Of a stretch of DNA of 64,000 nucleotides, positions 56,214-64,000 are shown piece by piece. Numbering within the stretch: position 1 is the stretch's first letter; the number at the start of each line of letters is the position of its first letter. The notes under the pieces are model-generated. The model searched no databases. It was not told the DNA's origin and was given only the letters and a program-made list of their open reading frames with translations. Location: assembly GCF_902859935.1 (NCBI RefSeq), contig NZ_CADIKI010000011.1, positions 186,001 to 250,000 on the forward strand, in the 5' to 3' direction. This DNA comes from Paraburkholderia fynbosensis (GTDB taxonomy: Bacteria > Pseudomonadota > Gammaproteobacteria > Burkholderiales > Burkholderiaceae). The position numbers were made by a program, and so were the translations under genes.

Positions 56214-56662
56214 GCGATCTGCGTGATCTGTATCAGGAGGTTATTTTCGACCACTACCGGCGGCCGCGTAACTGTCATCGACTGTCCGGTGCCAATCGCA
56301 CGGCTGAGGGCTATAACCCGCTGTGCGGCGACCGGATGACGCTATATCTGCGAATCGAGGACGGCATCGTCAAAGAGGCCAGTTTCGAAGGCGCAGGCTG
56401 TGCAATTGCGACAGCATCAGCGTCGCTGATGACCGAGGCGCTGAAGGGCAAAACAGAAGCAGAGGCCGAAGCGCTGTTCGGGCGCTTTCACGACATGGTG
56501 ACAACACCCGCTGCACGGCAGGCGGCAGCCGCGGAGATGGGCAAGCTGGCGGTGCTGTCCGGTGTACGGGAGTTTCCCGAGCGTGTGAAGTGCGCAACGC
56601 TGGCCTGGCATACGCTGCGCGCCGCGCTGCACGACGAGGACCGCCCCGTTTCGACAGAGTGA
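56210..56662 (+). CDS. sufU: SufU-type sulfur-transfer protein
   Basis: 150 residues from ATG 56210; an upstream open frame is only antisense-free sequence within sufS. Zinc/sulfur-transfer ligands Cys 39 and Asp 41 (NPLCGD), Cys 64 (GAGCAIATAS) and Cys 128 (VKCATLAW), with the 18-20 residue insertion between the second and third region that marks SufU rather than IscU. In Gram-positive bacteria SufU shuttles persulfide from SufS to SufB; here it replaces SufE, which is absent from the operon. Confidence 0.92.
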   Translation: MSDLRDLYQEVIFDHYRRPRNCHRLSGANRTAEGYNPLCGDRMTLYLRIEDGIVKEASFEGAGCAIATASASLMTEALKGKTEAEAEALFGRFHDMVTTPAARQAAAAEMGKLAVLSGVREFPERVKCATLAWHTLRAALHDEDRPVSTE

Positions 56663-56670
56663 GGCAGACG

Positions 56671-57039
56671 ATGAGCACATTCGACTGGCTGAAGCGCGCT
56701 GAGGCCGCACAACCCGGCAGCGGCGCAACAACTGAACGTCTTCAAGAGCGCGTGATCGACGCGCTGCGCACCGTATTCGACCCGGAGATTCCGGTCAACA
56801 TCTACGATTTGGGGCTTGTTTATGGTCTTGACGTGGACGAAGCCGAAGGCCGCGTTGGGATTCGCATGACGCTGACCGCGCCCGGCTGCCCGGTCGCGCA
56901 GACCTTCCCGGCGACCGTGGAGGATGCAGTGTTTCCGGTGAGCGGAGTGAACGACGTGCACGTTGAACTGGTGTGGGATCCGCCGTGGTCGAGAGACCGG
57001 ATGTCGGATGCGGCGCGCCTGCAATTGGGGATGCTTTGA
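56671..57039 (+). CDS. sufT: SufT-like MIP18/DUF59-domain protein
   Basis: 122 residues. FDPEIPVNIYDLGLVYGL followed by MTLTAPGCPVAQTFPATVEDAV is the MIP18 core, with the single conserved Cys in APGCP. Such proteins help deliver or mature Fe-S clusters. GAGGCAG precedes the ATG, eight bases after sufU; the stop is one base from the next start. A roughly 20-residue N-terminal leader precedes the domain. Confidence 0.92.
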   Translation: MSTFDWLKRAEAAQPGSGATTERLQERVIDALRTVFDPEIPVNIYDLGLVYGLDVDEAEGRVGIRMTLTAPGCPVAQTFPATVEDAVFPVSGVNDVHVELVWDPPWSRDRMSDAARLQLGML

Positions 57040-57040
57040 T

Positions 57041-57361
57041 ATGTCCGACTGGGTCGATGTCGCCGCGATCGGGGATTTTCCCGCCGGGTCTGTTCGTAGC
57101 GTCGAGGTCGATGGCGCGCAGGTTGCTGTATTCAACGTCGACGGCACCTGTTACGCAATCGAGGATATCTGCCCGCACGACGGCGGCATCCTGACGGGCG
57201 GTGTGGTGGAAGGCGACGTGATTGTCTGTCCGCGACACGGTGCACGATTTTGCATCAGGACCGGAAAGGTGCTGGCGCCGCCGGCATATGAGGATGTGGT
57301 GGCGTTTCCAGTGCGGATCGAGGCAGGCGTCGTTCAGGTGCGTGACGAGCGGTGGGATTGA
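57041..57361 (+). CDS. Rieske-type 2Fe-2S ferredoxin, last gene of the suf operon
   Basis: 106 residues, a single Rieske domain. Ligand motifs C-x-H (CPHDGG) and C-x2-H (CPRHGA) are complete. Soluble, like ferredoxin components of dioxygenases (NirD/BphF type), with no oxygenase nearby. Its presence at the end of the suf operon, one base after sufT, suggests a redox role in cluster assembly or a cluster acceptor. An IS110 remnant begins immediately after the stop. Confidence 0.93.
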   Translation: MSDWVDVAAIGDFPAGSVRSVEVDGAQVAVFNVDGTCYAIEDICPHDGGILTGGVVEGDVIVCPRHGARFCIRTGKVLAPPAYEDVVAFPVRIEAGVVQVRDERWD

Positions 57362-57384
57362 GGTGCGCAATCGGCCGGCTCTCG

Positions 57385-57695
57385 TTCGGTCACAGCTTCG
57401 CAGATGGCCGCTGCATCGGCTGCGTCGTTCTTGCCGCGCTTGCCTGACATCCGGTACGGCGCCACGAGCTTGGGCGCGATCAGCTTCACAGTGTGGCCGT
57501 GCTGTCGGAATATCAGCGGCCAGTGATGTGCACTGAACACGCTTCCATGCCAATGAGACAGGGCGTCAACTGAGCGATCAACGCGAGCAGTTGATCGCGT
57601 GGGACATGCGGTTTGATCTATATCGGCTTGCCGGTTTCATCCACTCCGTGAACCGCAAAGACGTTCTTGGCAAGATCGATTCCGATGGTGACCAT
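57385..57695 (-). pseudogene. IS110-family transposase, N-terminal fragment with stop and frameshift
   Basis: Reading leftward from ATG 57695: VTIGIDLAKNVFAVHGVDETGKPI, an in-frame TAG, then IKPHVPRDQLLALIAQLTPCLIGMEAC, a frame change near 57545, and HHWPLIFRQHGHTVKLIAPKLVAPYRMSGKRGKNDAADAAAICEAV. This is the RuvC-like DEDD N-terminal domain of IS110 transposases with its first Asp (GIDLAK); the C-terminal half is absent. It ends about 25 bp after the ferredoxin stop codon. Confidence 0.85.
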
Positions 57696-57977
57696 GGACA
57701 TGGACTTCCCCTCCTGTTGGTGTTGATGAAGGTTGAGACTTCATCACGGCACTTTGATGCCGAATTGCGGCTTGCGCCGCCGCCTCGGGACGGGAAATTC
57801 CCTTTCATTCGAATGGCGACGAAGCGACCTAGAACAGCCGCACGCTTTTTTTCTTGTCGGCCACCATCGGTGAAGGCCGATGCCCCGCCAATTTTCGAAA
57901 TGGGATGGGTGCGTGTTCGGGATTCCCGTGCAGTCCTCGCTCCCTGGTCTGGTCTGATGGACGAGAGTAAAGGGCTG

Positions 57978-58525
57978 TCATTCGATAGTCGGCGTCGCGT
58001 CAAACCGATCGAAACATGGGTATGTGTGCAGCGCTAGTGCGTCGTCTGTGACGGTCGCACTAGCGAATGACGATGATCCCGCGTCGCTGCCCAGCATGGA
58101 TTGCCGGCAGCCCGGAGCGCCGCAGCGACATGAATACTGGGCACGCACGTCGTCAGTGGTCGGGCCATCGACTGCCAGACTATAGTCGATGAAAAGCTCG
58201 TCGCCCGGCGCGATAGTGGTGAGCGCATGAATGAACACCCGCTCGTCCATTTCCATTGCCTCGCAGTTCGGCGCGCACGCATGGTTGAGAAAGCGGGCGC
58301 TGTTGCCCCGCGGCTGCCGTCAATCGCGCGACCATCCGACTGGCCGAAGACGAAAGTATGGCCTGCGCTAGACTGCTGACGGGCGACGGCGAGGCGCCAG
58401 TTGGTCACTTCATCACCCTTGTACTCGATAAGCCGTTCGCCCGCTGAGATAGGCTGCAGCGCGAATAGTCCCTTGCCATGTACGGCTGAGCGTCGGGCCG
58501 TAATGCGGCGCAAGCCCATGGGCAT
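57978..58525 (-). pseudogene. SET-domain lysine methyltransferase, frameshifted
   Basis: From ATG 58525: MGLRRITARRSAVHGKGLFALQPISAGERLIEYKGDEVTNWR ... HTFVFGQSDGRAIDGSRG, then the frame breaks in a run of G residues near 58300. Adding one G restores GNSARFLNHACAPNCEAMEMDERVFIHALTTIAPGDELFIDYSL and the Zn-binding post-SET CRCGAPGCRQSML. NHACAPN is the S-adenosylmethionine-pocket motif. Small bacterial SET proteins of this type methylate protein lysines. One missing base in a homopolymer may be a true mutation or an error; otherwise the gene looks intact. Confidence 0.85.
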
Positions 58526-58734
58526 TTCCTTCGACGGGTTTATTCGTGAGTTTGATTCTCCAGCGTGGCGGAGGATTGCTGGTCGCCTGCGAACGCACAA
58601 GTGCCCAGATTTTGGCGCAACTAACGGTCAGGCGCGGCAGACTTAGGGCCGCGGCTTCGCCGCACACCGCTTGCAGAAAGAGGCCGCTGTATCGTCCTGG
58701 CGATCAGGGTTATTGCATCACGGACGAAGACCTG

Positions 58735-58950
58735 TCACTTCCGCGTCGCAAACGCCTCCTCGATCTGCCGCGCCCGGTCGACCTCATCGCTATGCAGGTA
58801 GATCGACGTCGTCGACACCGACGCGTGCCGCAGATTGTCCCGAATCGTCGTCAGCTCGGCCCCGCGCCCGAGGGCTTGCGTCGCGTGGGTATGGCGCGCG
58901 CCGAAGCCGTTGATGAAGTACGGGTTGGTGATCCGCAAGCGCAGCCAGCC
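58735..58950 (-). pseudogene. tyrosine recombinase/phage integrase, C-terminal fragment
   Basis: About 70 codons: LRITNPYFINGFGARHTHATQALGRGAELTTIRDNLRHASVSTTSIYLHSDEVDRARQIEEAFATRK. The HxxH/R-like RHTHATQAL block, LRHASVSTTSIY with the presumed nucleophile Tyr, and the C-terminal tail are those of site-specific tyrosine recombinases. The N-terminal DNA-binding domain and first catalytic Arg are missing. It marks a past integration event downstream of the suf region. Confidence 0.8.
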
Positions 58951-58957
58951 GAAACAC

Positions 58958-58998
58958 TTTTGCGTACGACGCGTTTCCTCAACACGTAGTACGCAAAA
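58958..58998. repeat. inverted repeat TTTTGCGTAC-N21-GTACGCAAAA
   Basis: Perfect 10-bp arms at 58958-58967 and 58989-58998 directly next to the broken end of the integrase fragment and 20 bp from the porin stop. Could be a recombination site, a deletion scar or a porin-side terminator; the 21-bp loop argues against a strong terminator. Confidence 0.5.
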
Positions 58999-59018
58999 TT
59001 AACGTACATCGCGCAATC

Positions 59019-60221
59019 TTAGAACCGATGCCGCACACCAATGCTGACGATCGCCTGCGACTGTGCCGCCGACGAGTGACCATTTCCCTTGTCGGTCACC
59101 GAGGCGGTCGCCGCCACCGGATTTCCGAGTGCATCGAGGGTCATCCCGGACGCATGCTGATAGCCGCCCATCAGATAGGCGGTAGAACGGTTAGACAGCT
59201 TGTACTGAGCACCGAGCGATACGGTGTGATATTGCGCTCGATCGTCTACGCCATCCACTTCGCCGCCTCGTGTATAGCTGTATCCCGCGAACAGCCGTAA
59301 CTCAGGTCGCACGGTCCACTGCGCGAACACGCCCGCGACGTTGAACGTAGCGCGACCGTTGAACAGTGAATCAGCGCCCGAGCGGTACTGAACATTGCTG
59401 TAATTTACGCCAGCAAGCACTGGGCCGAAATCGTAAGTCGCTCCCGCCGCGACGATCTGCTGTGACTGCGCGCTCGCGTAGCCTTCGTTGATGGATGAAT
59501 TGAATAAGCCGTCGTCGGTGGCGCTCCATTTTCCGGCGGTCGTATCGCCTGCACCGTTTTTAGTGTTGTCGGACCGCTCATAGCCGACGCCCACATGCAC
59601 CGGACCATTCGCATACGACGCACCGACGCTCCACGTGTTCTGCTGTTTCACACTACCTGGCTGGCCGCCAAAACCGTATAGCGCGCCAAACGTGAACCCC
59701 GCGTAAGCCGCGCTGGTGTACTTGATCGAATTGTTGACGCGAGCCGTCTGATCGAGATCGTCGATATCGCCCGGATGCGCGCCGTAGCCGCCGACTAGCG
59801 CAACCGGTGCGACTGGACTCACGAAGTCATTCAGCGAAGTGTACTGACGACCCATCGTGATGGTCCCGTATTGCGCGCTGCCAATCCCCACGAACGCCTG
59901 ACGCCCGAACAGACCACCGTTCTGACCGACCTTGCCGTTGGAGATATCGAAGCCGTCTTCGAGCTGGAACAGCGCGGTCCAGCCGCCGCCGAGCTGTTCG
60001 TTACCCTTGATGCCCCAGCGGCTTCCCGACAGATTGCCACTCGTGGCAGCCACATTCGAATGCCCGGTGTACGCGCCCGTCGAGCCGCTGCGTTCGTTGG
60101 TCCGATAAGTGATACCCGCGTCGACGATGCCGTACAGCATCACCGAACTCTGCGCGGATGCGATTCCCGCGAAGGACAGCAGGAGGGGCGTGGCAAACCA
60201 ATGTTTTTTCATCATTGTCAT
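59019..60221 (-). CDS. outer-membrane porin (Gram-negative porin, Porin_4 type)
   Basis: 400 residues. Signal peptide MKKHWFATPLLLSFAGIASA (two extra upstream Met codons are possible starts), then QSSVMLYGIVDAGITYRTN, the standard first strand of beta-proteobacterial trimeric porins. SRWGIKGNEQLGGGWTALFQLEDGFDISNG and GRQAFVGIGSAQYGTITMGRQY are conserved strands, and the chain ends in Phe (VGVRHRF) as needed for Bam-dependent insertion. General diffusion of small solutes. It lies 180 bp downstream of the dehydrogenase gene set in the same direction and may supply its sugar substrate to the periplasm. Confidence 0.94.
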   Translation of the reverse strand: MTMMKKHWFATPLLLSFAGIASAQSSVMLYGIVDAGITYRTNERSGSTGAYTGHSNVAATSGNLSGSRWGIKGNEQLGGGWTALFQLEDGFDISNGKVGQNGGLFGRQAFVGIGSAQYGTITMGRQYTSLNDFVSPVAPVALVGGYGAHPGDIDDLDQTARVNNSIKYTSAAYAGFTFGALYGFGGQPGSVKQQNTWSVGASYANGPVHVGVGYERSDNTKNGAGDTTAGKWSATDDGLFNSSINEGYASAQSQQIVAAGATYDFGPVLAGVNYSNVQYRSGADSLFNGRATFNVAGVFAQWTVRPELRLFAGYSYTRGGEVDGVDDRAQYHTVSLGAQYKLSNRSTAYLMGGYQHASGMTLDALGNPVAATASVTDKGNGHSSAAQSQAIVSIGVRHRF

Positions 60222-60402
60222 GTGTTTGTTAAGGCGTCGATCGCAAGTCGCCTGAACGGCGATCTCGCGTTGTTCCGTGCGAGCGCCGTCCGCCTCGGGC
60301 GATGAGGCTGACTGACGTCGAACGGGAATCGTGAGGGCGTGAGGGGGCTGACGTCGTGCGCTGAACGTCAGCTACGTCAGCCCGTGCTGGCGTTACGGTC
60401 TA

Positions 60403-61779
60403 CTAGTGGCGTGCCGCACCTGGCGGCAATTCGGGCGCCGTGACGCTGACCGTCCTGCGGACCTTCGCAACGTCGGAGGCCGTGACCGTCGAGCCGGTAT
60501 TGCCCCAGCTCGTGCGCACGAAGTTGGTCACGTCGGCGACTTCCTCGTCGTTCAGACGCCATCCGAAGGCGGGCATCGTGAAAGTCGACGGTGCGGATTT
60601 CGTGCCCTTCAGCGCGCTGCCGGACAGCAGTACGTGAATGACCGATGTCGCGTCCTTGCCCTGCACGACAGGATTGCCGCTCAGAGCCGGAAATACGCCG
60701 GTGTAGCCGTGTCCGTCGCTGCGGTGGCAGGACGTGCAGTTGTCGCGATAGACCGCTGCGCCCGGTGCAGTGGCGTCGCCGGTGCGCAAAGCGTGCGCCG
60801 CTGTATCGTCGTATGCATGGGGCTTTTCAGCGGGATCGCTCGACGGCAGCGTCTTGATGTAGCGGGCCATCGCGGTGACATCGGCATCGCTCATGTACTG
60901 CGCGCTGTGCTGCACGACATCCGTCATTCCGCCGAATGCCGCGGCATGGGCCGTGCGGCCGGTCTTCAGGAATTGCACGAGTTCGCTTTCGCTCCATGCG
61001 CCGACGCCGGTGCGTGGATTGCCCCGCAGACTCGACGGCACCCAGCCGTCGATGGGTGCGCCACCGGCCAGATACGTCGGTCCGTCGAGGTCGTCCAGTG
61101 CGAGCTCCTGCATCGTCACGCTGCGCGGCGTGTGGCATGCGCCGCAATGGCCGAGACCCTGGACCAGATACGCGCCGCGTGCGAGAACCGGGTCGCTATA
61201 GCGGGCCGTATCGAACGCTTTCGGATCTGGGGCGAACAGGTGACGCCAGATGTCGAGTGGCCAGCGCATCGACAGTGGCCACACGATATCCACCGGACGG
61301 TTGTTTTGCGCGACCGGTGCGACGCCATGCGTGAAATACGCGTACAGCGCATGCATATCGTCGTCGCTCAGACGGGCATACGACGGGTAGGGCATCGCCG
61401 GATATAACGTCGCTCCATTCGGCCGCACGCCCGCACGCACCGCGCGATCGAACTGCGCAAAAGTCCACGATCCGATGCCAGTGTTGCGGTCCGGCGTGAT
61501 GTTAGTCGAATAGATCGCGCCGATCGGCGTGTCGAATTTGAGGCCGCCCGCGAATGGCTTGCCCGACGGTGCCGAGTGGCAGGCGACGCAATCGCCGGCA
61601 CGAGCGAGGTATTCGCCGTGCGCGATTAATCCAGCGTCTGACGTGGTGCCTGACTTGGCGGGTGGCGAGGCCTGCGCCAAATCGATAGCAGGCGGCCCGA
61701 ACAACGCAGCGCAGATACCTGCCGTCCACACCGCGCGACGCAGATGGTTCGAGAAGATCGTCGTCATACGCATGCTCAT
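60403..61779 (-). CDS. triheme cytochrome c subunit of a membrane-bound sugar/alcohol/gluconate dehydrogenase
   Basis: 458 residues with signal peptide and three c-type heme motifs: CVACH (64-68), CGACH (212-216) and CTSCH (348-352), with Met-containing ligand regions such as YPAMPYPSYARLSDDDMHALYAYF and FTMPAFGWRLNDEEVADVTNFVR. This matches AdhB/GndC-type subunits that pass electrons from a periplasmic flavoprotein to ubiquinone. Starts four bases inside the flavoprotein gene (ATGAGC at 61776-61779), so production is coupled. Confidence 0.94.
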   Translation of the reverse strand: MSMRMTTIFSNHLRRAVWTAGICAALFGPPAIDLAQASPPAKSGTTSDAGLIAHGEYLARAGDCVACHSAPSGKPFAGGLKFDTPIGAIYSTNITPDRNTGIGSWTFAQFDRAVRAGVRPNGATLYPAMPYPSYARLSDDDMHALYAYFTHGVAPVAQNNRPVDIVWPLSMRWPLDIWRHLFAPDPKAFDTARYSDPVLARGAYLVQGLGHCGACHTPRSVTMQELALDDLDGPTYLAGGAPIDGWVPSSLRGNPRTGVGAWSESELVQFLKTGRTAHAAAFGGMTDVVQHSAQYMSDADVTAMARYIKTLPSSDPAEKPHAYDDTAAHALRTGDATAPGAAVYRDNCTSCHRSDGHGYTGVFPALSGNPVVQGKDATSVIHVLLSGSALKGTKSAPSTFTMPAFGWRLNDEEVADVTNFVRTSWGNTGSTVTASDVAKVRRTVSVTAPELPPGAARH

Positions 61780-63554
61780 ACGCTCACCAGCGGACCGGGG
61801 TTCTTCAGATACTGCGTACGGATCGCACGCGCGGACCAGTAGGCGAGCGCGGCAACGAGACCCGTCGGGTTGTAGCCGATGCCTTGCGGAAACGCCGACG
61901 CGCCCATCACGAACACGTTATGCACATCCCAGCTTTGCAGATAGCGGTTGAGCACACTCGTTTTCGGATCAGTGCCCATCACCGCGCCGCCCACCAGGTG
62001 AGTGGTCTGATAGCGGCGCGAATCGAAATGTGCGCCATATTCGCGCGTATACACGTTGATTGCTTTTGGGCCCATCTGCTGGGCGATCTTGTGCATTTGC
62101 CCAGTGACGTAGCGCGCCATTGCGATGTCGTTGTCTTTCCAGTCGAACGTCATGCGCAGGAGCGGCTGGCCGTATGAATCGCGGTAGGTCGGATCGAGGT
62201 CGAGGAACACGTCACGATAAGACATGTTCGAACCGTGCGCATCCATCGAAACCGTGTGCGCGTAATGATCCTTCACCGACTTCTTCCACGCGCTACCCCA
62301 GTTCGGCGTACCGGCCGGCGTCGCAATGCCGCTGATCGGCTTCGTGCCCGCCTGGTTGACCCACAAAGGCGATCCACCGACAAAACCGAGCGGGCCGTGA
62401 TCGAAGTTGTCCGCGTTGAAATCGTCGACGGCAACTCCGTTACCGCCCGCGCCGATGAACGGATTGGTGTACGTGTCCTTGTCGAAGAACGCGTTAATGG
62501 TCGACAGGTTCTGATAGGCGAAATTGCGGCCCACAACGCCTTCGCCGGAGATCGGGTCGTATGGCTTGCCGATGCCCGACAGCAGCAACAGATGAACGTT
62601 GTGATACTGGAAGGCCGCGACGATCACGAGATCGGCGGGCTGGAAAACTTCCTGGCCCGATGGCTCGACGTACGTGACGCCCTTCGCAAGCTTCTTCGAG
62701 TCGTCGAGATCGACGCGCAGCACGTGGCAGCGCGTGCGCAATTCGAAGTGCGGCGACTGCTTCAACGCAGGCAGGATGTTGACGTTCGGCGATGCCTTGG
62801 AATACATGTAGCACGCGTAGCCGCTGCAAAAGCCGCAGAAGTTGCACGGACCCATTTGTGCACCATACGGATTCGTGTAGGGACCGGAAGTATTCGCTGA
62901 AGGCAAACGATAAGGATGCAGCCCCAGTTCCTTCGCGGCTCTACCGAAACGCTCGGCGGAATAGGTGTTCAACTGCGCGGGCAACGGGAAATTGTCGCTG
63001 CGCGGCGCTTCGAACACGTTGCCGTCGCCGACAACCTTGCCGTTCACTTTATAGGCTTGGCCCGATGTGCCGAACACTTTCTCCGCGAAATCGAAATGCG
63101 GTTCGAGTTCGTCGTAGCTAACGCCGTAATCCTGAATCGTCATTCCCTCGGGGATGAACTTCTTCCCGTAGCGCTCTTCGTAGTGACTGCGCAGACGCAA
63201 CTCTTCCGGCGTGATGCGGAAATGCACGCCCGACCAGTGCAGTCCGGCGCCGCCCACGCCTTCACCAGGCAGAAAAGCCGCAAGTTGACGATAGGGCAGC
63301 GCGGTTTCCATCACGTTGTGACGGATTGATACCGTGGTCTTCGACAGGTCCAGGAACAGTTTCTTGCGAACGTTGTATGTGAGTTCGTCGATCGTGTTCG
63401 GATACGCGCCGTCCGGATACGTATCGCGATACTCGCCGCGTTCCAGCGCGACCACTTTAAGCCCTGCCTCCGTGAGTTCTTTTGCGAGAATCGCGCCGGT
63501 CCAGCCGAAGCCGACGATGACCGCGTCGACATGCGGTTTGCTGTTGGTTGCCAT
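61776..63554 (-). CDS. GMC-family flavoprotein subunit of a membrane-bound gluconate/glucose-type dehydrogenase
   Basis: 592 residues. FAD-binding VDAVIVGFGWTGAILAKELTEAG near the N terminus and GMC C-terminal HLVGGAVMGTDPKTSVLNRYLQSWDVHNVFVMGASAFPQGIGYNPTGLVAALA. Four cysteines, Cys 237, 240, 243 and 248 in CNFCGFCSGYAC, fit the small Fe-S cluster described in the Burkholderia cepacia FAD glucose dehydrogenase. No signal peptide; partners of this type ride through the Tat system with the gamma subunit. Start shares one base with the gamma-subunit stop. Oxidises a sugar or sugar acid in the periplasm; gluconate, glucose and related substrates cannot be separated here. Confidence 0.93.
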   Translation of the reverse strand: MATNSKPHVDAVIVGFGWTGAILAKELTEAGLKVVALERGEYRDTYPDGAYPNTIDELTYNVRKKLFLDLSKTTVSIRHNVMETALPYRQLAAFLPGEGVGGAGLHWSGVHFRITPEELRLRSHYEERYGKKFIPEGMTIQDYGVSYDELEPHFDFAEKVFGTSGQAYKVNGKVVGDGNVFEAPRSDNFPLPAQLNTYSAERFGRAAKELGLHPYRLPSANTSGPYTNPYGAQMGPCNFCGFCSGYACYMYSKASPNVNILPALKQSPHFELRTRCHVLRVDLDDSKKLAKGVTYVEPSGQEVFQPADLVIVAAFQYHNVHLLLLSGIGKPYDPISGEGVVGRNFAYQNLSTINAFFDKDTYTNPFIGAGGNGVAVDDFNADNFDHGPLGFVGGSPLWVNQAGTKPISGIATPAGTPNWGSAWKKSVKDHYAHTVSMDAHGSNMSYRDVFLDLDPTYRDSYGQPLLRMTFDWKDNDIAMARYVTGQMHKIAQQMGPKAINVYTREYGAHFDSRRYQTTHLVGGAVMGTDPKTSVLNRYLQSWDVHNVFVMGASAFPQGIGYNPTGLVAALAYWSARAIRTQYLKNPGPLVSV

Positions 63555-64000
63555 CAGGTGCGTTTTCCTTCAATCGACACGGGACCATACGGATAGGCCT
63601 CGCCGTTCTGGTTGACGAAGTCCATGAAATCCGCGCGCGCGCCGGGGAAGCCGATCATTTTCCAGCCGCCCATGTCGCGATTGCCGCCGTGAATCGGGTC
63701 GCAGAAATAGCCTTCGCGGGTGTTTTGCAGCAGCTGCGCGAAGAACACGTTGGCGGGCACGTCAGCGAGATCGACGCCGCCTTTTTCGAGCGCGCCGAGT
63801 ACGGTATCGCGGGTGGCGGCATCGAGTGCGTCGAAAGTCTTGGTGTAGGTTTTCGTGCAGTACGCGTTCACCGAAGCAATGCCGAGCCGATAGAGATCGC
63901 GCGGCACCAGCTTCAACTGGTAACCGAGTTCCGGCACGCCCTGCTGGAATGGGCCGTGCATGTACCAGAGCGCGCCATGCGCATAAGGCGTATCCATCTG
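63554..64000 (-). CDS. gluconate 2-dehydrogenase subunit 3 (gamma) family protein, cut by window end
   Basis: At least 148 residues are visible and the frame continues beyond base 64000, so the N terminus (expected Tat signal) is missing; the Met at 63997 is internal. LGYQLKLVPRDLYRLGIASVNAYCTKTYTKTFDALDAATRDTVLGALEKG, FFAQLLQNTREGYFCDPIHGGNRDMGGWKMIGFPGA are diagnostic of the gamma subunit, which assists export and stability of the flavoprotein. First of the gamma, flavoprotein, cytochrome operon read leftward. Confidence 0.92.
   Translation of the reverse strand, partial: QMDTPYAHGALWYMHGPFQQGVPELGYQLKLVPRDLYRLGIASVNAYCTKTYTKTFDALDAATRDTVLGALEKGGVDLADVPANVFFAQLLQNTREGYFCDPIHGGNRDMGGWKMIGFPGARADFMDFVNQNGEAYPYGPVSIEGKRT

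Overview
The window reads as accessory and metabolic chromosome or megaplasmid sequence from a high-GC beta-proteobacterium, most likely Paraburkholderia, Caballeronia or Burkholderia. I base this on GC-rich codon use, the gene families present (oxalate/formate-type MFS carrier, MHS symporters, a GMC sugar dehydrogenase with triheme cytochrome, a Porin_4-type porin) and on remnants of IS3, IS6 and IS110 elements. No tRNA, rRNA, CRISPR array or intact prophage was seen.

Layout. 0-10 kb: a frameshifted orphan Rieske gene (petA-like), a MarR regulator, a secreted carboxypeptidase-regulatory-like protein next to an HtrA/DegP-like protein in which all three catalytic residues are replaced, an APC permease, a ClC chloride transporter with CBS domains, and a decayed aldo/keto-reductase/HiPIP junction. 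9.8-17.8 kb: a GntR/FCD regulator followed by a gamma-glutamyltransferase-like (HpxW-type) hydrolase, an OxlT-like MFS carrier, a SsuABC/TauABC-type importer and an amidase, consistent with uptake and hydrolysis of an amide such as oxamate. 18.3-23.5 kb: an MHS transporter translationally coupled to a winged-helix/TolB-like/TPR regulator, two small secreted proteins and an IS3 relic. 23.6-29.3 kb: LysR regulator, MHS transporter, prolidase-like amidohydrolase, pyrroline-2-carboxylate reductase-like protein and a Cys/Thr-type proline racemase homologue, together a probable trans-3-hydroxyproline (peptide) catabolic cluster. 29.4-33.3 kb: GNAT acetyltransferase and E2-E1beta-E1alpha of a 2-oxo acid dehydrogenase. 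33.6-37.9 kb: a MacA/MacB-like four-gene ABC export system. 38.1-45.2 kb: a sugar ABC importer (ATPase, permease, binding protein) with two dehydrogenases, divergent from a FadR-type GntR regulator. 45.2-49.1 kb: gene-poor, with a lipoprotein, a possible DUF3022 protein and a four-helix membrane protein. 49.2-50.6 kb: IS6 and rearranged IS3 relics. 50.8-57.4 kb: a tightly coupled suf operon (Rrf2 regulator, sufB, sufC, sufD, sufS, sufU, sufT, Rieske ferredoxin) behind a 25-bp palindrome. 57.4-59.0 kb: IS110 relic, frameshifted SET methyltransferase and an integrase C-terminal fragment. 59.0-64.0 kb: a porin and the cytochrome c, GMC flavoprotein and (cut by the window end) gamma subunit of a membrane-bound sugar/gluconate dehydrogenase.

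Functionally the window is a mosaic of transport-plus-catabolism cassettes, each usually with its own regulator, separated by gene-poor stretches rich in decayed insertion sequences. The most notable items are the triad-less HtrA pseudoprotease, the hydroxyproline cassette, the putative oxamate cassette and the palindrome-controlled suf operon bracketed by IS relics. All family assignments come from reading the translations and motifs; no database search was possible.
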